Shown: positions 1-7,837 of the stretch, piece after piece
How the letters are laid out: every line of letters begins with the position of its first letter
Numbering within the stretch: the first letter of the stretch is position 1
Assembly (NCBI RefSeq): GCF_026262505.1
Contig: NC_067205.1
Span: 7,068,001-7,132,000 of the forward strand
Direction of reading: 5' to 3'
Source of the DNA: Trichomonas vaginalis G3
Lineage: Eukaryota; Parabasalia; Trichomonadida; Trichomonadidae
DNA: 64,000 bases
Translations under genes and position numbers: made by a program
Notes under the pieces: generated by a model
The model's input: only the letters and a program-made list of their open reading frames with translations
Databases searched by the model: none
Told to the model about the DNA's origin: nothing

Positions 1-7
1 AAGTAAG

Positions 8-1372
8 TCAATAGTTCGAAACAGTTTCACATTCTTTTGGTATATATCTCTTTATTTCATTATGTCTTGAGTCATTGAAATAACCAATGGTAACATTAAA
101 TGCTATACTTGTTGCGTCAGAAATTTCTTGTACTTTACTTTGAGGAAAGTCTCTAACACGAATGACTTCTCTCATGTGGTCAATAGTTTCTTCATTTACT
201 CCAGCCTGAATGCAAGCATAAATGAAACAATTGTCCTCTGTCATAAGTGTTGCAGTTCTTTTGTTCAGTTCATTGAAGATTTGGTAGCGTTCAAGATTTA
301 TAGGTAATGTGCAAAGATACTTCCAGAACTGACCGCTTCTCTTCTTATAAAACTTCTTTTCACCATTATCTTTCCAAAAGCTTTCTATAAGTGCTGGGTT
401 TCCTGTTTGCTTAAGAGCTTCCAAAATGGCTTTCTGGTCATTTGTCAGTGTGCTTTCATCTCTATATGGTCTCTTTTTTGGTTTGCCTTTCTTTACATCT
501 GACATCGTTAAGCCTTCATATTCTGTTAAATCATACATCTTTATTTCAGTAAGATTCTTTATGTTTGTCAAGAAAAAGTCATAGTGCATTTCAACAATAC
601 CTGCGGCATTTGCTTCTATCTCTGATATAAAGTTCTCCTTCAAGAGCTGATGTAGTAATGTTCCAATATTATTGAGGTTTAACGTAGAACATTCATACTT
701 TCCACCAAGTTTATAACATACCATCCATCTTTGTTGGGAGTTTATTTTAATCTTCTCTAAGAGTCTCATGAAAACCTTACCGAAATGTTTGTGTAAGTAG
801 TCTTTGTTTGGTTCATCTAAAGCTTCGATGTTAAAGTCAATGAGTCTATTGCCTGACTTCACATTTCTCTTCCTATTCTCTTCATCTTTCTTTAACCATC
901 TCTCACCTTCTTTTGGTTTGTCGTCAATGGAACGAATGACATCGTTAGCTTTGCGAACTTGTTCTATAGCATTTTTAAACATCTCTCTTCTCTGTTGTTT
1001 CAGTGTGTCATCTCTCTTTCGTGTTTCACCAACGTTTGCATTTGTTATGTCAAACATCTCTTGACGAACGTCATGAGAAAGAGCTTTACGAGTATGACCA
1101 ACGTTCGCATTTGTTATGTCAAACATCTCACGCCTTACTTCATGAGGTATTGAACATCTATGATATAAGTCAATAGCAACGTCATTTAAAGGAAATGCTC
1201 TTGCATTTATGAACTCATGAATTCTATCATAAGTTATTTCACCATTGTAGTCATTGAGGATGTCAGCGAGTGCTTTTTTGTTTGTCGCGTAATGTTTTGC
1301 AACATCTATGTTAGCTTCTGTAAGAAGTTGTTTTATTTCCGAGTGTTCTAACTTAGACAACTTCCGATACAT
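8..1372 (-). CDS. Polinton DNA polymerase B, N-terminal region (fossil)
   Basis: This reading frame matches the N-terminal part of the polymerase of element C. It contains two tandem copies of a motif like EMFDITNANVG followed by TRK, then a lysine/arginine-rich stretch. Towards its end is a block with an NCFIYACIQAG-type motif that resembles the start of an OTU-like cysteine-protease fold. Exonuclease and polymerase motifs are not in the window for this copy. In Polintons this enzyme is thought to copy the element by protein priming. The gene is broken, so no product is expected. The assignment rests on the match to 46725-50568. Confidence 0.7.
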   Translation of the reverse strand: MYRKLSKLEHSEIKQLLTEANIDVAKHYATNKKALADILNDYNGEITYDRIHEFINARAFPLNDVAIDLYHRCSIPHEVRREMFDITNANVGHTRKALSHDVRQEMFDITNANVGETRKRDDTLKQQRREMFKNAIEQVRKANDVIRSIDDKPKEGERWLKKDEENRKRNVKSGNRLIDFNIEALDEPNKDYLHKHFGKVFMRLLEKIKINSQQRWMVCYKLGGKYECSTLNLNNIGTLLHQLLKENFISEIEANAAGIVEMHYDFFLTNIKNLTEIKMYDLTEYEGLTMSDVKKGKPKKRPYRDESTLTNDQKAILEALKQTGNPALIESFWKDNGEKKFYKKRSGQFWKYLCTLPINLERYQIFNELNKRTATLMTEDNCFIYACIQAGVNEETIDHMREVIRVRDFPQSKVQEISDATSIAFNVTIGYFNDSRHNEIKRYIPKECETVSNY

Positions 1373-1461
1373 CTTTAGTAGGAAATAAAAAAATTTCTTA
1401 GAAAAAAATTAGCTTAGATTTTTTAAGGCTAGTTTTAAAATATTTCGAACTTTTTATTATA
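1373..1461. promoter_or_regulatory. Bidirectional AT-rich promoter gap between polB and the 157-aa gene
   Basis: Two divergent genes start at 1372 (minus) and 1462 (plus), with 89 bases between them. The gap is almost entirely A/T, with TTTTTTAT-like runs near each start, similar to other Polinton gene starts in this window. The same gap in C (50569-50656) keeps this composition but differs in detail. A shared promoter is inferred; no motif was tested. Confidence 0.45.
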
Positions 1462-1935
1462 ATGAAACACATGCAAGATTGCAAGTTCTTTTCATACAAT
1501 GCTCTCGCTACTGCCATCAAGAATGAGTTCAATGGTGCTTCAAATGTTAATGTTATCTTTAACAAGAAGTTTGTGAAAGAATCTAAGTTCGGTCAGTATG
1601 TCAGACCATTAGCTATTGTCATTGACCGCAAACGTTATACTTCACAAGAGTTAGCAATAGTTTTGAAACAAAAGGGTTTCTTCGTGAATGTCAAAGATAC
1701 TCATTATACTGTCATAAAGAACTCTAACGTTGACTTCTTCAGTATTGCTATGAATCTTTCCGAACAGAAAGAATATAAGAAAGGTGAAACAGTTGTGAAA
1801 TATTATCCTTCATCTCTGAAGACAATAACGAACAAAGATGTCATACAAAAGTTCTTACCAAAAGTTGAAGAAGCTTCTATTGACATTGACGAAGGAAGTG
1901 AAATGGTTGAAGAAATTGACCCTGACGTTATTTAA
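1462..1935 (+). CDS. Conserved Polinton protein of unknown function (157 aa)
   Basis: I do not recognise the family. The product starts MKHMQDCKFFSYNALA and ends in a strongly acidic tail (DIDEGSEMVEEIDPDVI). The middle has several lysine clusters and repeated VNVIFNKKF/VNVKDTHY-type strands, so a small mixed alpha/beta, nucleic-acid-associated protein is possible but unproven. The counterpart in C (50657-51130) has the same length with only scattered substitutions, mostly conservative. This suggests it was under selection as a protein while the element was active. It is transcribed away from the polymerase gene. Confidence 0.65.
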   Translation: MKHMQDCKFFSYNALATAIKNEFNGASNVNVIFNKKFVKESKFGQYVRPLAIVIDRKRYTSQELAIVLKQKGFFVNVKDTHYTVIKNSNVDFFSIAMNLSEQKEYKKGETVVKYYPSSLKTITNKDVIQKFLPKVEEASIDIDEGSEMVEEIDPDVI

Positions 1936-1966
1936 GCAAAAAATATATTTTTGGTTAGTCTTCATA

Positions 1967-2170
1967 TCAATATTTTACAACAATTCCCCAATGTATAAAC
2001 TTTTCATACGCTTTTTCATAAGCTTTATATACCTTCAGAAATTTTGCATAATCTTTAGAAGCATTTAGATATTGTTTAAATGCTTTATATACCTTCAGAA
2101 ATTTTGCATAATCTTTTACATGTTGTTCGTTCTCTTCTTCTGTCATGAGTTCCGAATATTCTAAATTCAT
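1967..2170 (-). CDS. Small repeat-bearing reading frame (67 aa), doubtful
   Basis: A short frame with two copies of the peptide KDYAKFLKVYKA, produced by a DNA duplication with a period near 58 bases (about 2022-2120). It is tyrosine- and lysine-rich and helical in character. No counterpart is visible at the same place in C, where other repeats occupy the interval. It may be a genuine lineage-specific small gene or only a repeat that happens to be open. Confidence 0.3.
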   Translation of the reverse strand: MNLEYSELMTEEENEQHVKDYAKFLKVYKAFKQYLNASKDYAKFLKVYKAYEKAYEKFIHWGIVVKY

Positions 2171-2218
2171 GTTCTTTCATATGAGATAAATTTTATAAAA
2201 AATATAGCTTAGATTTTT

Positions 2219-3047
2219 TTATTCTTCCTCTTTGAAGTTATCGAAATATTCTGTTATTTTTTCCTTCAGTAATGGTAAGTCTTCTTTGAATGTAAGTATT
2301 GTGCAACCTTTGATGTCATAGTGTGTTTGAGGAAGAGTATTTTTGACAATTTCCTTTATTTGCTCATTCGGTGTCATTGAAATCGGTAAGTTTTCACGAT
2401 AGAACCAGTTTCTGTCAGATTTATATATCTTAGCTAAGTCATAAAAGCTCTTGTTGTTTCTTCTGACTAAATGCAACATAACCATATCTTTATCTTCTTC
2501 TTTCTCCAACTCTTCAGCGTAAATCATATACTTATAGTTCTTTTCCTTTCCTTTTGGTACTGAACGTGGTATTCTTTTCTGTATGCTTTTGTCTTTGGAT
2601 TCAATGACTTCATCTTTTGCTTGAAGTTTCTTTTCCATCTCTCCACGTTCTGCTTTATATAGTTCATCTAACATCATGAAAATATAACAAGCATAACGAG
2701 GTGAAGCCCACATTGCTACAGCATTTACTAAAAGTCTATGAACATAATATCCTTTCAAACCAGGAGCCAAATTCTTGCGATTTTCATACGGAATCTCTTC
2801 TCTCGGTTTTTCCGAGGGAAGCAATCATATGAGGAAATTCTTCTAAAAGTTCTTTTGTCTGTTGGTTTTCAAACCAATGATATGCTTGCTTTGTAGAACG
2901 AAGAGCATTCATTATACTTTGCATTTGGTACATGTCATCTTTGACCGAACGAATGAGGCGAAGTTGTTTGTTATACTGTATGTACTCGTATTCTTCATTT
3001 ATAGCTTCATGAACGATAGCAGTTGTTGTGTTCTCTAATGTTGACAT
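2219..3047 (-). CDS. KilA-N domain protein (fossil)
   Basis: KilA-N proteins are DNA-binding proteins common in large DNA viruses and expanded in trichomonads. Here the domain is marked by GYYVHRLLVNAVAMWASPRY followed by CYIFMMLDELY, the usual W-S-P-x-[FY]-A pattern. A charged coiled segment and a C-terminal region with an FYDLAKIYKSDRNWFYREN-like helix-turn-helix stretch follow. The same gene lies at 51530-52356 in C. It is broken in this copy (about one break). A role in gene control or host interaction is inferred only. Confidence 0.65.
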
Positions 3048-3110
3048 TACTGTCTTTATATTCCGGATAAAAAAATAAATAAAAATAAAACTAACTTTAT
3101 TTTCTGACTT
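3048..3110 (-). promoter_or_regulatory. Polinton T-rich promoter module
   Basis: Read on the minus strand, this is GTTAGTTTTATTTTTATTTA, then T-rich sequence, then the start region of the KilA-N gene. Nearly the same string precedes genes at 4862-4901 and at 52373-52411, 53073-53108 and 54198-54243 in C. A related form occurs at 38632-38677 and 41989-42031 in B2. Repetition before different genes supports promoter function; the mechanism is unknown. Confidence 0.5.
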
Positions 3111-3135
3111 TCACAAAAGACCAAAAATAAACGCT

Positions 3136-3747
3136 TTACATGTATTTTTCAGCAACTTCGTCAAATAATTTTATAGCTTTATCTATCTCATCTACTTCAA
3201 ACGTTTCTTTACCTTTTATGGGAGCACCATACCTTTTCTCAAACTTTTCAAGTAGTTCTGTTTCAGCAGCTCTCATATCATTAACGAACACAACCTTGAC
3301 TCTATTGACTGTACTGTCATATCTTTGAGTTATATTATATGTTCTTCCTATCTTATATCTTTTTGTGTTGAAGTCCTTCGGTTTCTGAACGATATAAAGT
3401 AAGCCTTCACTGCAACGTTCCGTATCGAATGAACCATATGTTATGAAGTTATATCCAACAACTGGGTCTAACCATAACAAAACTATTGGTATAAGACTTT
3501 TGTCTATAAGATATGCTCTTGTTCCATGAAATGCTACTGATATCATAAGCTCAGGATTTCTTGTCAAAATTTTCTGAGTTGAAGCATTTCTAACCCAGTC
3601 GTTTGTTTTCTTTCCAGATGGAGATATAATGTCTGACAAAGAATATTTGTTGTATTTCTTTGAGTATCTTACGTTTAAATCACCTATTCTAACCACTTTG
3701 GTGTCATTGTCTATCTTTCTAACTATTTCAAACTCAATGTTTGTCAT
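3136..3747 (-). CDS. KilA-N plus GIY-YIG/T5orf172-like protein
   Basis: About 203 residues. The first half resembles KilA-N (YSLSDIISPSGKKTNDWVRN, then YLIDKSLIPIVLLWLDP). The second half (GLLYIVQKPKDFNTKRYKIG followed by R-T-Y-N and an A-A-E-T-E-L-L-E-K-F helix) resembles the T5orf172/MUG113 branch of the GIY-YIG nuclease fold. This pairing is known in large DNA viruses. The frame is open from 3765, but the first codons encode MYVRT from the recurring promoter-like string TATGTAAGAACAG, so I place the start at the second Met. The near-identical copy at 52444-53055 supports a real gene. Function, perhaps DNA binding and nicking, is inferred. Confidence 0.6.
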   Translation of the reverse strand: MTNIEFEIVRKIDNDTKVVRIGDLNVRYSKKYNKYSLSDIISPSGKKTNDWVRNASTQKILTRNPELMISVAFHGTRAYLIDKSLIPIVLLWLDPVVGYNFITYGSFDTERCSEGLLYIVQKPKDFNTKRYKIGRTYNITQRYDSTVNRVKVVFVNDMRAAETELLEKFEKRYGAPIKGKETFEVDEIDKAIKLFDEVAEKYM

Positions 3748-3856
3748 TACTGTTCTTACATACAAAATAAAAAATTTTCTTAGAAAAAATTAGCGTTATT
3801 TTTCTAACTAATGAAATTCATTATTTTTGTTGCTGAATTCAATAAAAATATATTTT

Positions 3857-3904
3857 AGGTGAAGAGGTGAGATTTCACCTGTTTTCTCACCTAATTTTTC
3901 ACCC
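3857..3904. repeat. GGTGA/TCACC palindrome at a gene 3' end
   Basis: A short array AGGTGAAGAGGTGAG ... TTTCACCTG ... CTCACC that can fold on itself. It lies just beyond the stop of the 313-aa gene. The same type of array follows stop codons at 4970-5027, 14019-14067, 42538-42584, 51429-51476, 53165-53233, 54282-54327 and 63075-63122. A 3'-end or terminator-like role is inferred from the consistent position. Confidence 0.5.
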
Positions 3905-3912
3905 CAGTTATT

Positions 3913-4854
3913 TTATAAGCGTTTTACATGAATTGTACGATGTATATTTGAAATTCTAAACAATTTCGTAGCTTCTATTTCTTCTGTCAGTATGTCAAAA
4001 GTTTTAACAATGCCGAAAGTTTCTTTATACTTCTTCTTGACGTCAGATAGAAGGAAATCGTCAGCTGTTGGATAGTTTTTGTTCAGAAATGCTAACATGT
4101 CCATTTTATCTTCTGCTGGTTTCTCTACTTCTTTCTTTAAGTCAGCATAGTCGTTTCTCATACGTTCTATCTCTTTGACGGAGTAGTTATATTTCCTCAT
4201 TGCTGCTTTACATTTTGAACATTGCGGATTCATTTTTGCGTTATACATTGAAATTTGACCTGCTAGAACAACTAAGGCGTCAATGGTTTTCTTTAACTCA
4301 AAAGTTGTTGGTTTTATTTGTCCATTCCATATTTTACATCTTTTATCTTTATCTCTTATCTGCCATACACATTCAGCAGCTAATGAAACAAAGTTATCGT
4401 ATGTCTTAAACTCCCCAGATTTATATATGTCAGAAATGTTTTTATAAACCATGTCGCAATCTTTGTTCATAACTTTATGGTTGCAATGAAAACCAAGGAA
4501 TTCATAATTTACTTTACGTATGAACTTCTTTATTTCTACTGAGTCAGTTGGTTTCACTTCTATTTCATCGAATTCATGAATAGTGAGCTTTTGTTGTTGG
4601 ATTTCAGGCAATTTGGGTAAATGGTCAATAATGTCCTGCATGTCATAAAGATACTGTTCATTTGTTTCATCTTTCGCACTACAGTCTAAATTACTTGTTA
4701 AAAGTTCTTGCTTAATTCTTTGTATTTCTGTCTCAAAAGTATATGAAGAAGGAATGAAGCTTTTCATCTCTACCAACATAGATGTAGGATTCATGACTAG
4801 CGAGTTTGGTGCTGTAGTTGTTTGAATTGTTGTAGAACCTATTGTTGAAATCAT
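3913..4854 (-). CDS. Conserved Polinton protein of unknown function (313 aa)
   Basis: I do not recognise this family. The N-terminus is Thr/Ser-rich (MISTIGSTTIQTTTAPN), followed by a mostly helical body. It has a cysteine pair in the second half (NPQCSKCKAA) and an upstream HCNHK group that might bind zinc. The counterpart in C (53231-54196) is very similar but carries a 24-bp in-frame GC-rich insertion near the N-terminus. The gene sits between the KilA-N/GIY-YIG gene and the integrase, all on the same strand. A structural or DNA-associated role is possible; nothing in the sequence decides it. Confidence 0.6.
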   Translation of the reverse strand: MISTIGSTTIQTTTAPNSLVMNPTSMLVEMKSFIPSSYTFETEIQRIKQELLTSNLDCSAKDETNEQYLYDMQDIIDHLPKLPEIQQQKLTIHEFDEIEVKPTDSVEIKKFIRKVNYEFLGFHCNHKVMNKDCDMVYKNISDIYKSGEFKTYDNFVSLAAECVWQIRDKDKRCKIWNGQIKPTTFELKKTIDALVVLAGQISMYNAKMNPQCSKCKAAMRKYNYSVKEIERMRNDYADLKKEVEKPAEDKMDMLAFLNKNYPTADDFLLSDVKKKYKETFGIVKTFDILTEEIEATKLFRISNIHRTIHVKRL

Positions 4855-4861
4855 ATCTTTA

Positions 4862-4901
4862 CATACAAGATAAAAAAATAAATAAAAATAAAACTAACTT
4901 T
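4862..4901 (-). promoter_or_regulatory. Polinton T-rich promoter module (second copy)
   Basis: The minus strand reads TTAGTTTTATTTTTATTTAT and then T-rich sequence up to the ATG at 4854. It matches the module before the KilA-N gene almost base for base. Confidence 0.5.
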
Positions 4902-4957
4902 ATTTTTTCTATCTTAAGGAAATTCATGAAAATTCACGAGAAAGCAAAAGCAATCTG

Positions 4958-5027
4958 AGCCGCTAAGCGGTGAGAAAACAGGTGAAAAAGTAGGTGAGAA
5001 ATTAGGTGAAATCTCACCTCTTCACCT
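4958..5027. repeat. GC-rich hairpin followed by GGTGA palindromes
   Basis: A small perfect hairpin, CCGC-TAA-GCGG (4960-4970), is followed by several AGGTGA repeats and an inverted TCACCTCTTCACCT. It lies downstream of the integrase stop. The GC hairpin is absent from the matching interval of C (54262-54290), while the GGTGA palindrome is kept. The hairpin resembles half of the paired-hairpin insertions seen inside coding regions elsewhere in the window. Confidence 0.5.
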
Positions 5028-5066
5028 AAAATATATTTTTGTCTGATTTACATCCAACGAAAAAGT

Positions 5067-6152
5067 TTAGAAGAATTTTCTTATTCTTTCTGGCATATTT
5101 TTGTCTTTCCAGTACTCCCGCTCTAATGGTCCCAGATGTGTTGGTTTAGATTCTCTCAAGTTCTTAGATGGTATAACATCTTCAACGCCTCCTTCATATC
5201 TTACTTTATAAGTGTCATCGTTTATGTTATAGCCAAGTATTTCAATAACCACTCCTCGCTTTGCTTCGTCAATGGTTTCAGCAAGTTTGCCATTACTACT
5301 TTCGACTAATTTATGTCGAGGATAAAACGCAATAGAGTCGTCAGCAGCTTTTATAAGATATCCATTACCTTGCGTAGAGTCTACGATATAATAATTTCGA
5401 CTTAACCTTAAACGTTTCTTTGTCAACGGTTTGTCGTCAAGAACTACACGAACTTTTGTACCAGGAATGAGGGTAAATTGTGTTGAATTTCTGATATTTT
5501 GTGTTTGACTTCGTTTCTTTTGTATATACTTTTCTTCTTGTTGTTGTGTCATTGAATTTGGTGTATGTCCTGTTGTAGAATGTGTTGAGGAATTATATAC
5601 TTCGAGAAAATGTTTCATTGTTTCTTCGGTAAAGTCTCGCTCTTGATTTAAATCTCTGAGCGTTCTTATGAAGCGGTTTATGATGCCGAGTATGTTATGG
5701 TTATGGTCTTCAGTAGTGTAGTGAGTTATGTTATGCTTAATGAGAAAATCTGTGATTTCATTGCTGAGGTATGCACTGTCTTGGTCTGATGTTAAAGTAC
5801 TTGGGTTATGTTCTGCTACAAACTTTTGTAAAACTCTTAACACTTCACGAGTTCCTTTGTTCTTCATTGGATATGCATATGCTTTACGAGTGTTAACATT
5901 TATGAAGATGAGGAATGGTTTATGTCCTCCTTTTCTGCTTTGAATGAGAGTGTCAAATTGGTATGCGTCAGGAGTGTTGGAGTAAATTGGTAAAAAGTAG
6001 TCGTAAGGGTTTATTTTTGTTTGATGTACAACATTTTTGTCAAAGAACCTTTTCACTTCAGCTCTGTTAGTAAATCCCCAACTCTTTGCAGCTTCATTGA
6101 ACTTCTTAAATGACCTCCATGGATGTTGTTCGAATACTTCTTTCAAGCTCAT
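5067..6152 (-). CDS. Polinton rve-type integrase (fossil)
   Basis: This is the retrovirus-like integrase that inserts Polintons into the host chromosome. The core region is recognisable from AYQFDTLIQSRKG, SDQDSAYLSNEITDFL and a downstream RFIRTLRDLNQERDF helix. HSTTGHTPNSM follows, a motif shared with chromoviral and Polinton integrases. The C-terminal part contains a small beta-rich module (KVRVVLDDKPLTKKRLR, GYNINDDTYKVRYEGG) like the SH3 or chromo-type tails of integrases. Length (361 aa) fits the family. The related gene in C (54420-55512) is more decayed. Both belong to fossil elements. Confidence 0.8.
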   Translation of the reverse strand: MSLKEVFEQHPWRSFKKFNEAAKSWGFTNRAEVKRFFDKNVVHQTKINPYDYFLPIYSNTPDAYQFDTLIQSRKGGHKPFLIFINVNTRKAYAYPMKNKGTREVLRVLQKFVAEHNPSTLTSDQDSAYLSNEITDFLIKHNITHYTTEDHNHNILGIINRFIRTLRDLNQERDFTEETMKHFLEVYNSSTHSTTGHTPNSMTQQQEEKYIQKKRSQTQNIRNSTQFTLIPGTKVRVVLDDKPLTKKRLRLSRNYYIVDSTQGNGYLIKAADDSIAFYPRHKLVESSNGKLAETIDEAKRGVVIEILGYNINDDTYKVRYEGGVEDVIPSKNLRESKPTHLGPLEREYWKDKNMPERIRKFF

Positions 6153-6192
6153 TTATGTAAAGTTAAAGATTTTATTCAAGGCTCAAGCGCGT

Positions 6193-7266
6193 TCATTGAA
6201 CGCGGTACCATGCGAATACAGTCACAAATGGTGGCATATAATCTGCACCCGAGCCTGTTGGATTTGTTGTGAAAGTGTGTGAATGATTTCCTGCGGTTCC
6301 ACAGAAAATACCTGTGCTTGAATCTACTGGGTCAGTTGAAATATCAGATCTATTCATTCCCTGTCTATTCGAACCCGCTGCAAGATTTGTATAACCTCTT
6401 TTTGTTATTGAATGTGAATGATTACCTGTTGTGTTTGTAGTTCCTGTATGAGTGTGCGGTGGAAGGTTTGCTTCTTTAATTTTCTTCGAACCCCCTGTTT
6501 GCTTTGAATATCTAGCACAGTATAAGAATTTGTCTACAATCTGCTTCCACGTACCAAAACCCAGAACTGTTTCTGGATTTGTTGAGTTCATTGACGTATA
6601 AATAGAGCCTATAGGATATAATGTTTGAAGTATTTCTGTCTTTAATGTTTGAAGCTCTGTTTTGTCTGCTTTCTTATCTAACATTGTTGGTAGTTCATAT
6701 GCTTCAAAGTTTCTGGCATGATCTTCGATATTCCTGCAACTGTTATCTAAATTGTTAAGAGTATCTTTTACGCTTGTACTTGGATTTTCTAATGGTGCAC
6801 TTGAACCAAGGGTATAGTTCAATATTATGTCGTCTGCTCTAACAGTAGTGAAGGATTTATGTGTATGGTTCTTGTCAGCTTTATTATCATATAAATCTTG
6901 AGCAGTGAATTTAACATTATTTTCATCGTCCATGACATAAACATTTTTACAGCTAATTTCTTTCTTCGTTGTTATGTTTTCATTCGATGTTAAACCTTGT
7001 GGAAAGTTAGGAGGTTTATAATATAATGCATCCCCACCAGTTCCGCCAACTGTTCCTTCAATACTTTCTATAGCAACAGTTGAGAAGGAGTTATGTGTAT
7101 GTTCTTTATCTGCTTTTTTATCTAACATTGCTGGTAGTTCATGTGTTTCAAAGTTTCTGACATGACCTTCAATATTCATACATTTACTATTTAAGGAGTT
7201 TAGTGTATCTTTTACGCTTGTACTTGGATTCTCTAAAGGTGCACTTGAACCAAGGGTATAGTTCAA
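6193..7266 (-). CDS. Tail-fibre-like protein, tip part with phage-collar domain (fossil locus)
   Basis: The C-terminus is YPIGSIYTSMNSTNP, then GFGTWKQIVDKFL, GGSKKI, LPPHTHTG and GNHSHTF, ending YMPPFVTVFAWYRV. This is the signature of phage tail-collar/receptor-binding tips. Upstream are two repeats of about 70 residues with LGSSAPLENPSTSVKDTL and a KADKxHTH motif, the trimeric-fibre type linker of phage tail fibres. A metal-bound histidine tip that recognises a surface is the known role in phages. In a Polinton this implies a virion spike. The tip middle differs from that of C although flanking sequence matches. The whole fibre locus is broken. Confidence 0.75.
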   Translation of the reverse strand: MNYTLGSSAPLENPSTSVKDTLNSLNSKCMNIEGHVRNFETHELPAMLDKKADKEHTHNSFSTVAIESIEGTVGGTGGDALYYKPPNFPQGLTSNENITTKKEISCKNVYVMDDENNVKFTAQDLYDNKADKNHTHKSFTTVRADDIILNYTLGSSAPLENPSTSVKDTLNNLDNSCRNIEDHARNFEAYELPTMLDKKADKTELQTLKTEILQTLYPIGSIYTSMNSTNPETVLGFGTWKQIVDKFLYCARYSKQTGGSKKIKEANLPPHTHTGTTNTTGNHSHSITKRGYTNLAAGSNRQGMNRSDISTDPVDSSTGIFCGTAGNHSHTFTTNPTGSGADYMPPFVTVFAWYRVQ

Positions 7267-7289
7267 TATTATGTCGTCTGCTCTAACAG

Positions 7290-7819
7290 TAGTGAAGGAT
7301 TCATGTGTATGGTTCTTTGTCGGCTTTACTGTCTAATGTAGCTTGAAGTTCATTTATATCGGAGATGTTGTGTTTATGAGATTTCAAAACTTTGTTCATT
7401 GCTTCGAGTTCAACTTTGTCAGCTTTACTTTTAATAGCATCTTCAAACGTTATTTTTTGACTTAACTCTCAAAGTAAATCTTGGTTCAACTAATACACCT
7501 TTAACAGAGAAAGTAGAGGCATAAATTTCATCGTTATAACTAAATGCTTCTGGTGCTTTACCCGTGTCATACTGTACAGTACAGCTTATGTCATAACCTT
7601 TAGCACGAATGTATTTATATCTCTTTCATTAACATTTTTCGTCTTCACTTCATCACTTCGTGTTAAATATCCATGGTAGTCCGTTATAATCTGTTCGTCT
7701 GAAGTTATATAATGAACGTGGTTCTTGTCCGCTTTACTATTTAATGTAGCTTGAAGTTCATTTATATCGGAGATATTGTGTTTATGAGATTTCAAAACTT
7801 TGTCATGCGTCAAGTTCAT
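7290..7819 (-). CDS. Fibre locus, linker repeats (fossil)
   Basis: Short repeated modules of the kind HKHNISDINELQATLNSKAD followed by K-N-H-V-H connect the shaft and the tip. The DNA repeats with a unit of roughly 60 to 100 bases. It probably belongs to the same fibre as its neighbours. The region is decayed, and I do not attempt to define one protein here. Confidence 0.5.
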
Positions 7820-7837
7820 TTTTGTCCGCTTTACTAT

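Noticed and set aside
6193-7266. Bacterial or phage contamination, because of the tail-collar ending
   Set aside because: The fibre locus lies between Polinton genes with the same base composition and codon use, and is present in two separate elements with matching flanks.
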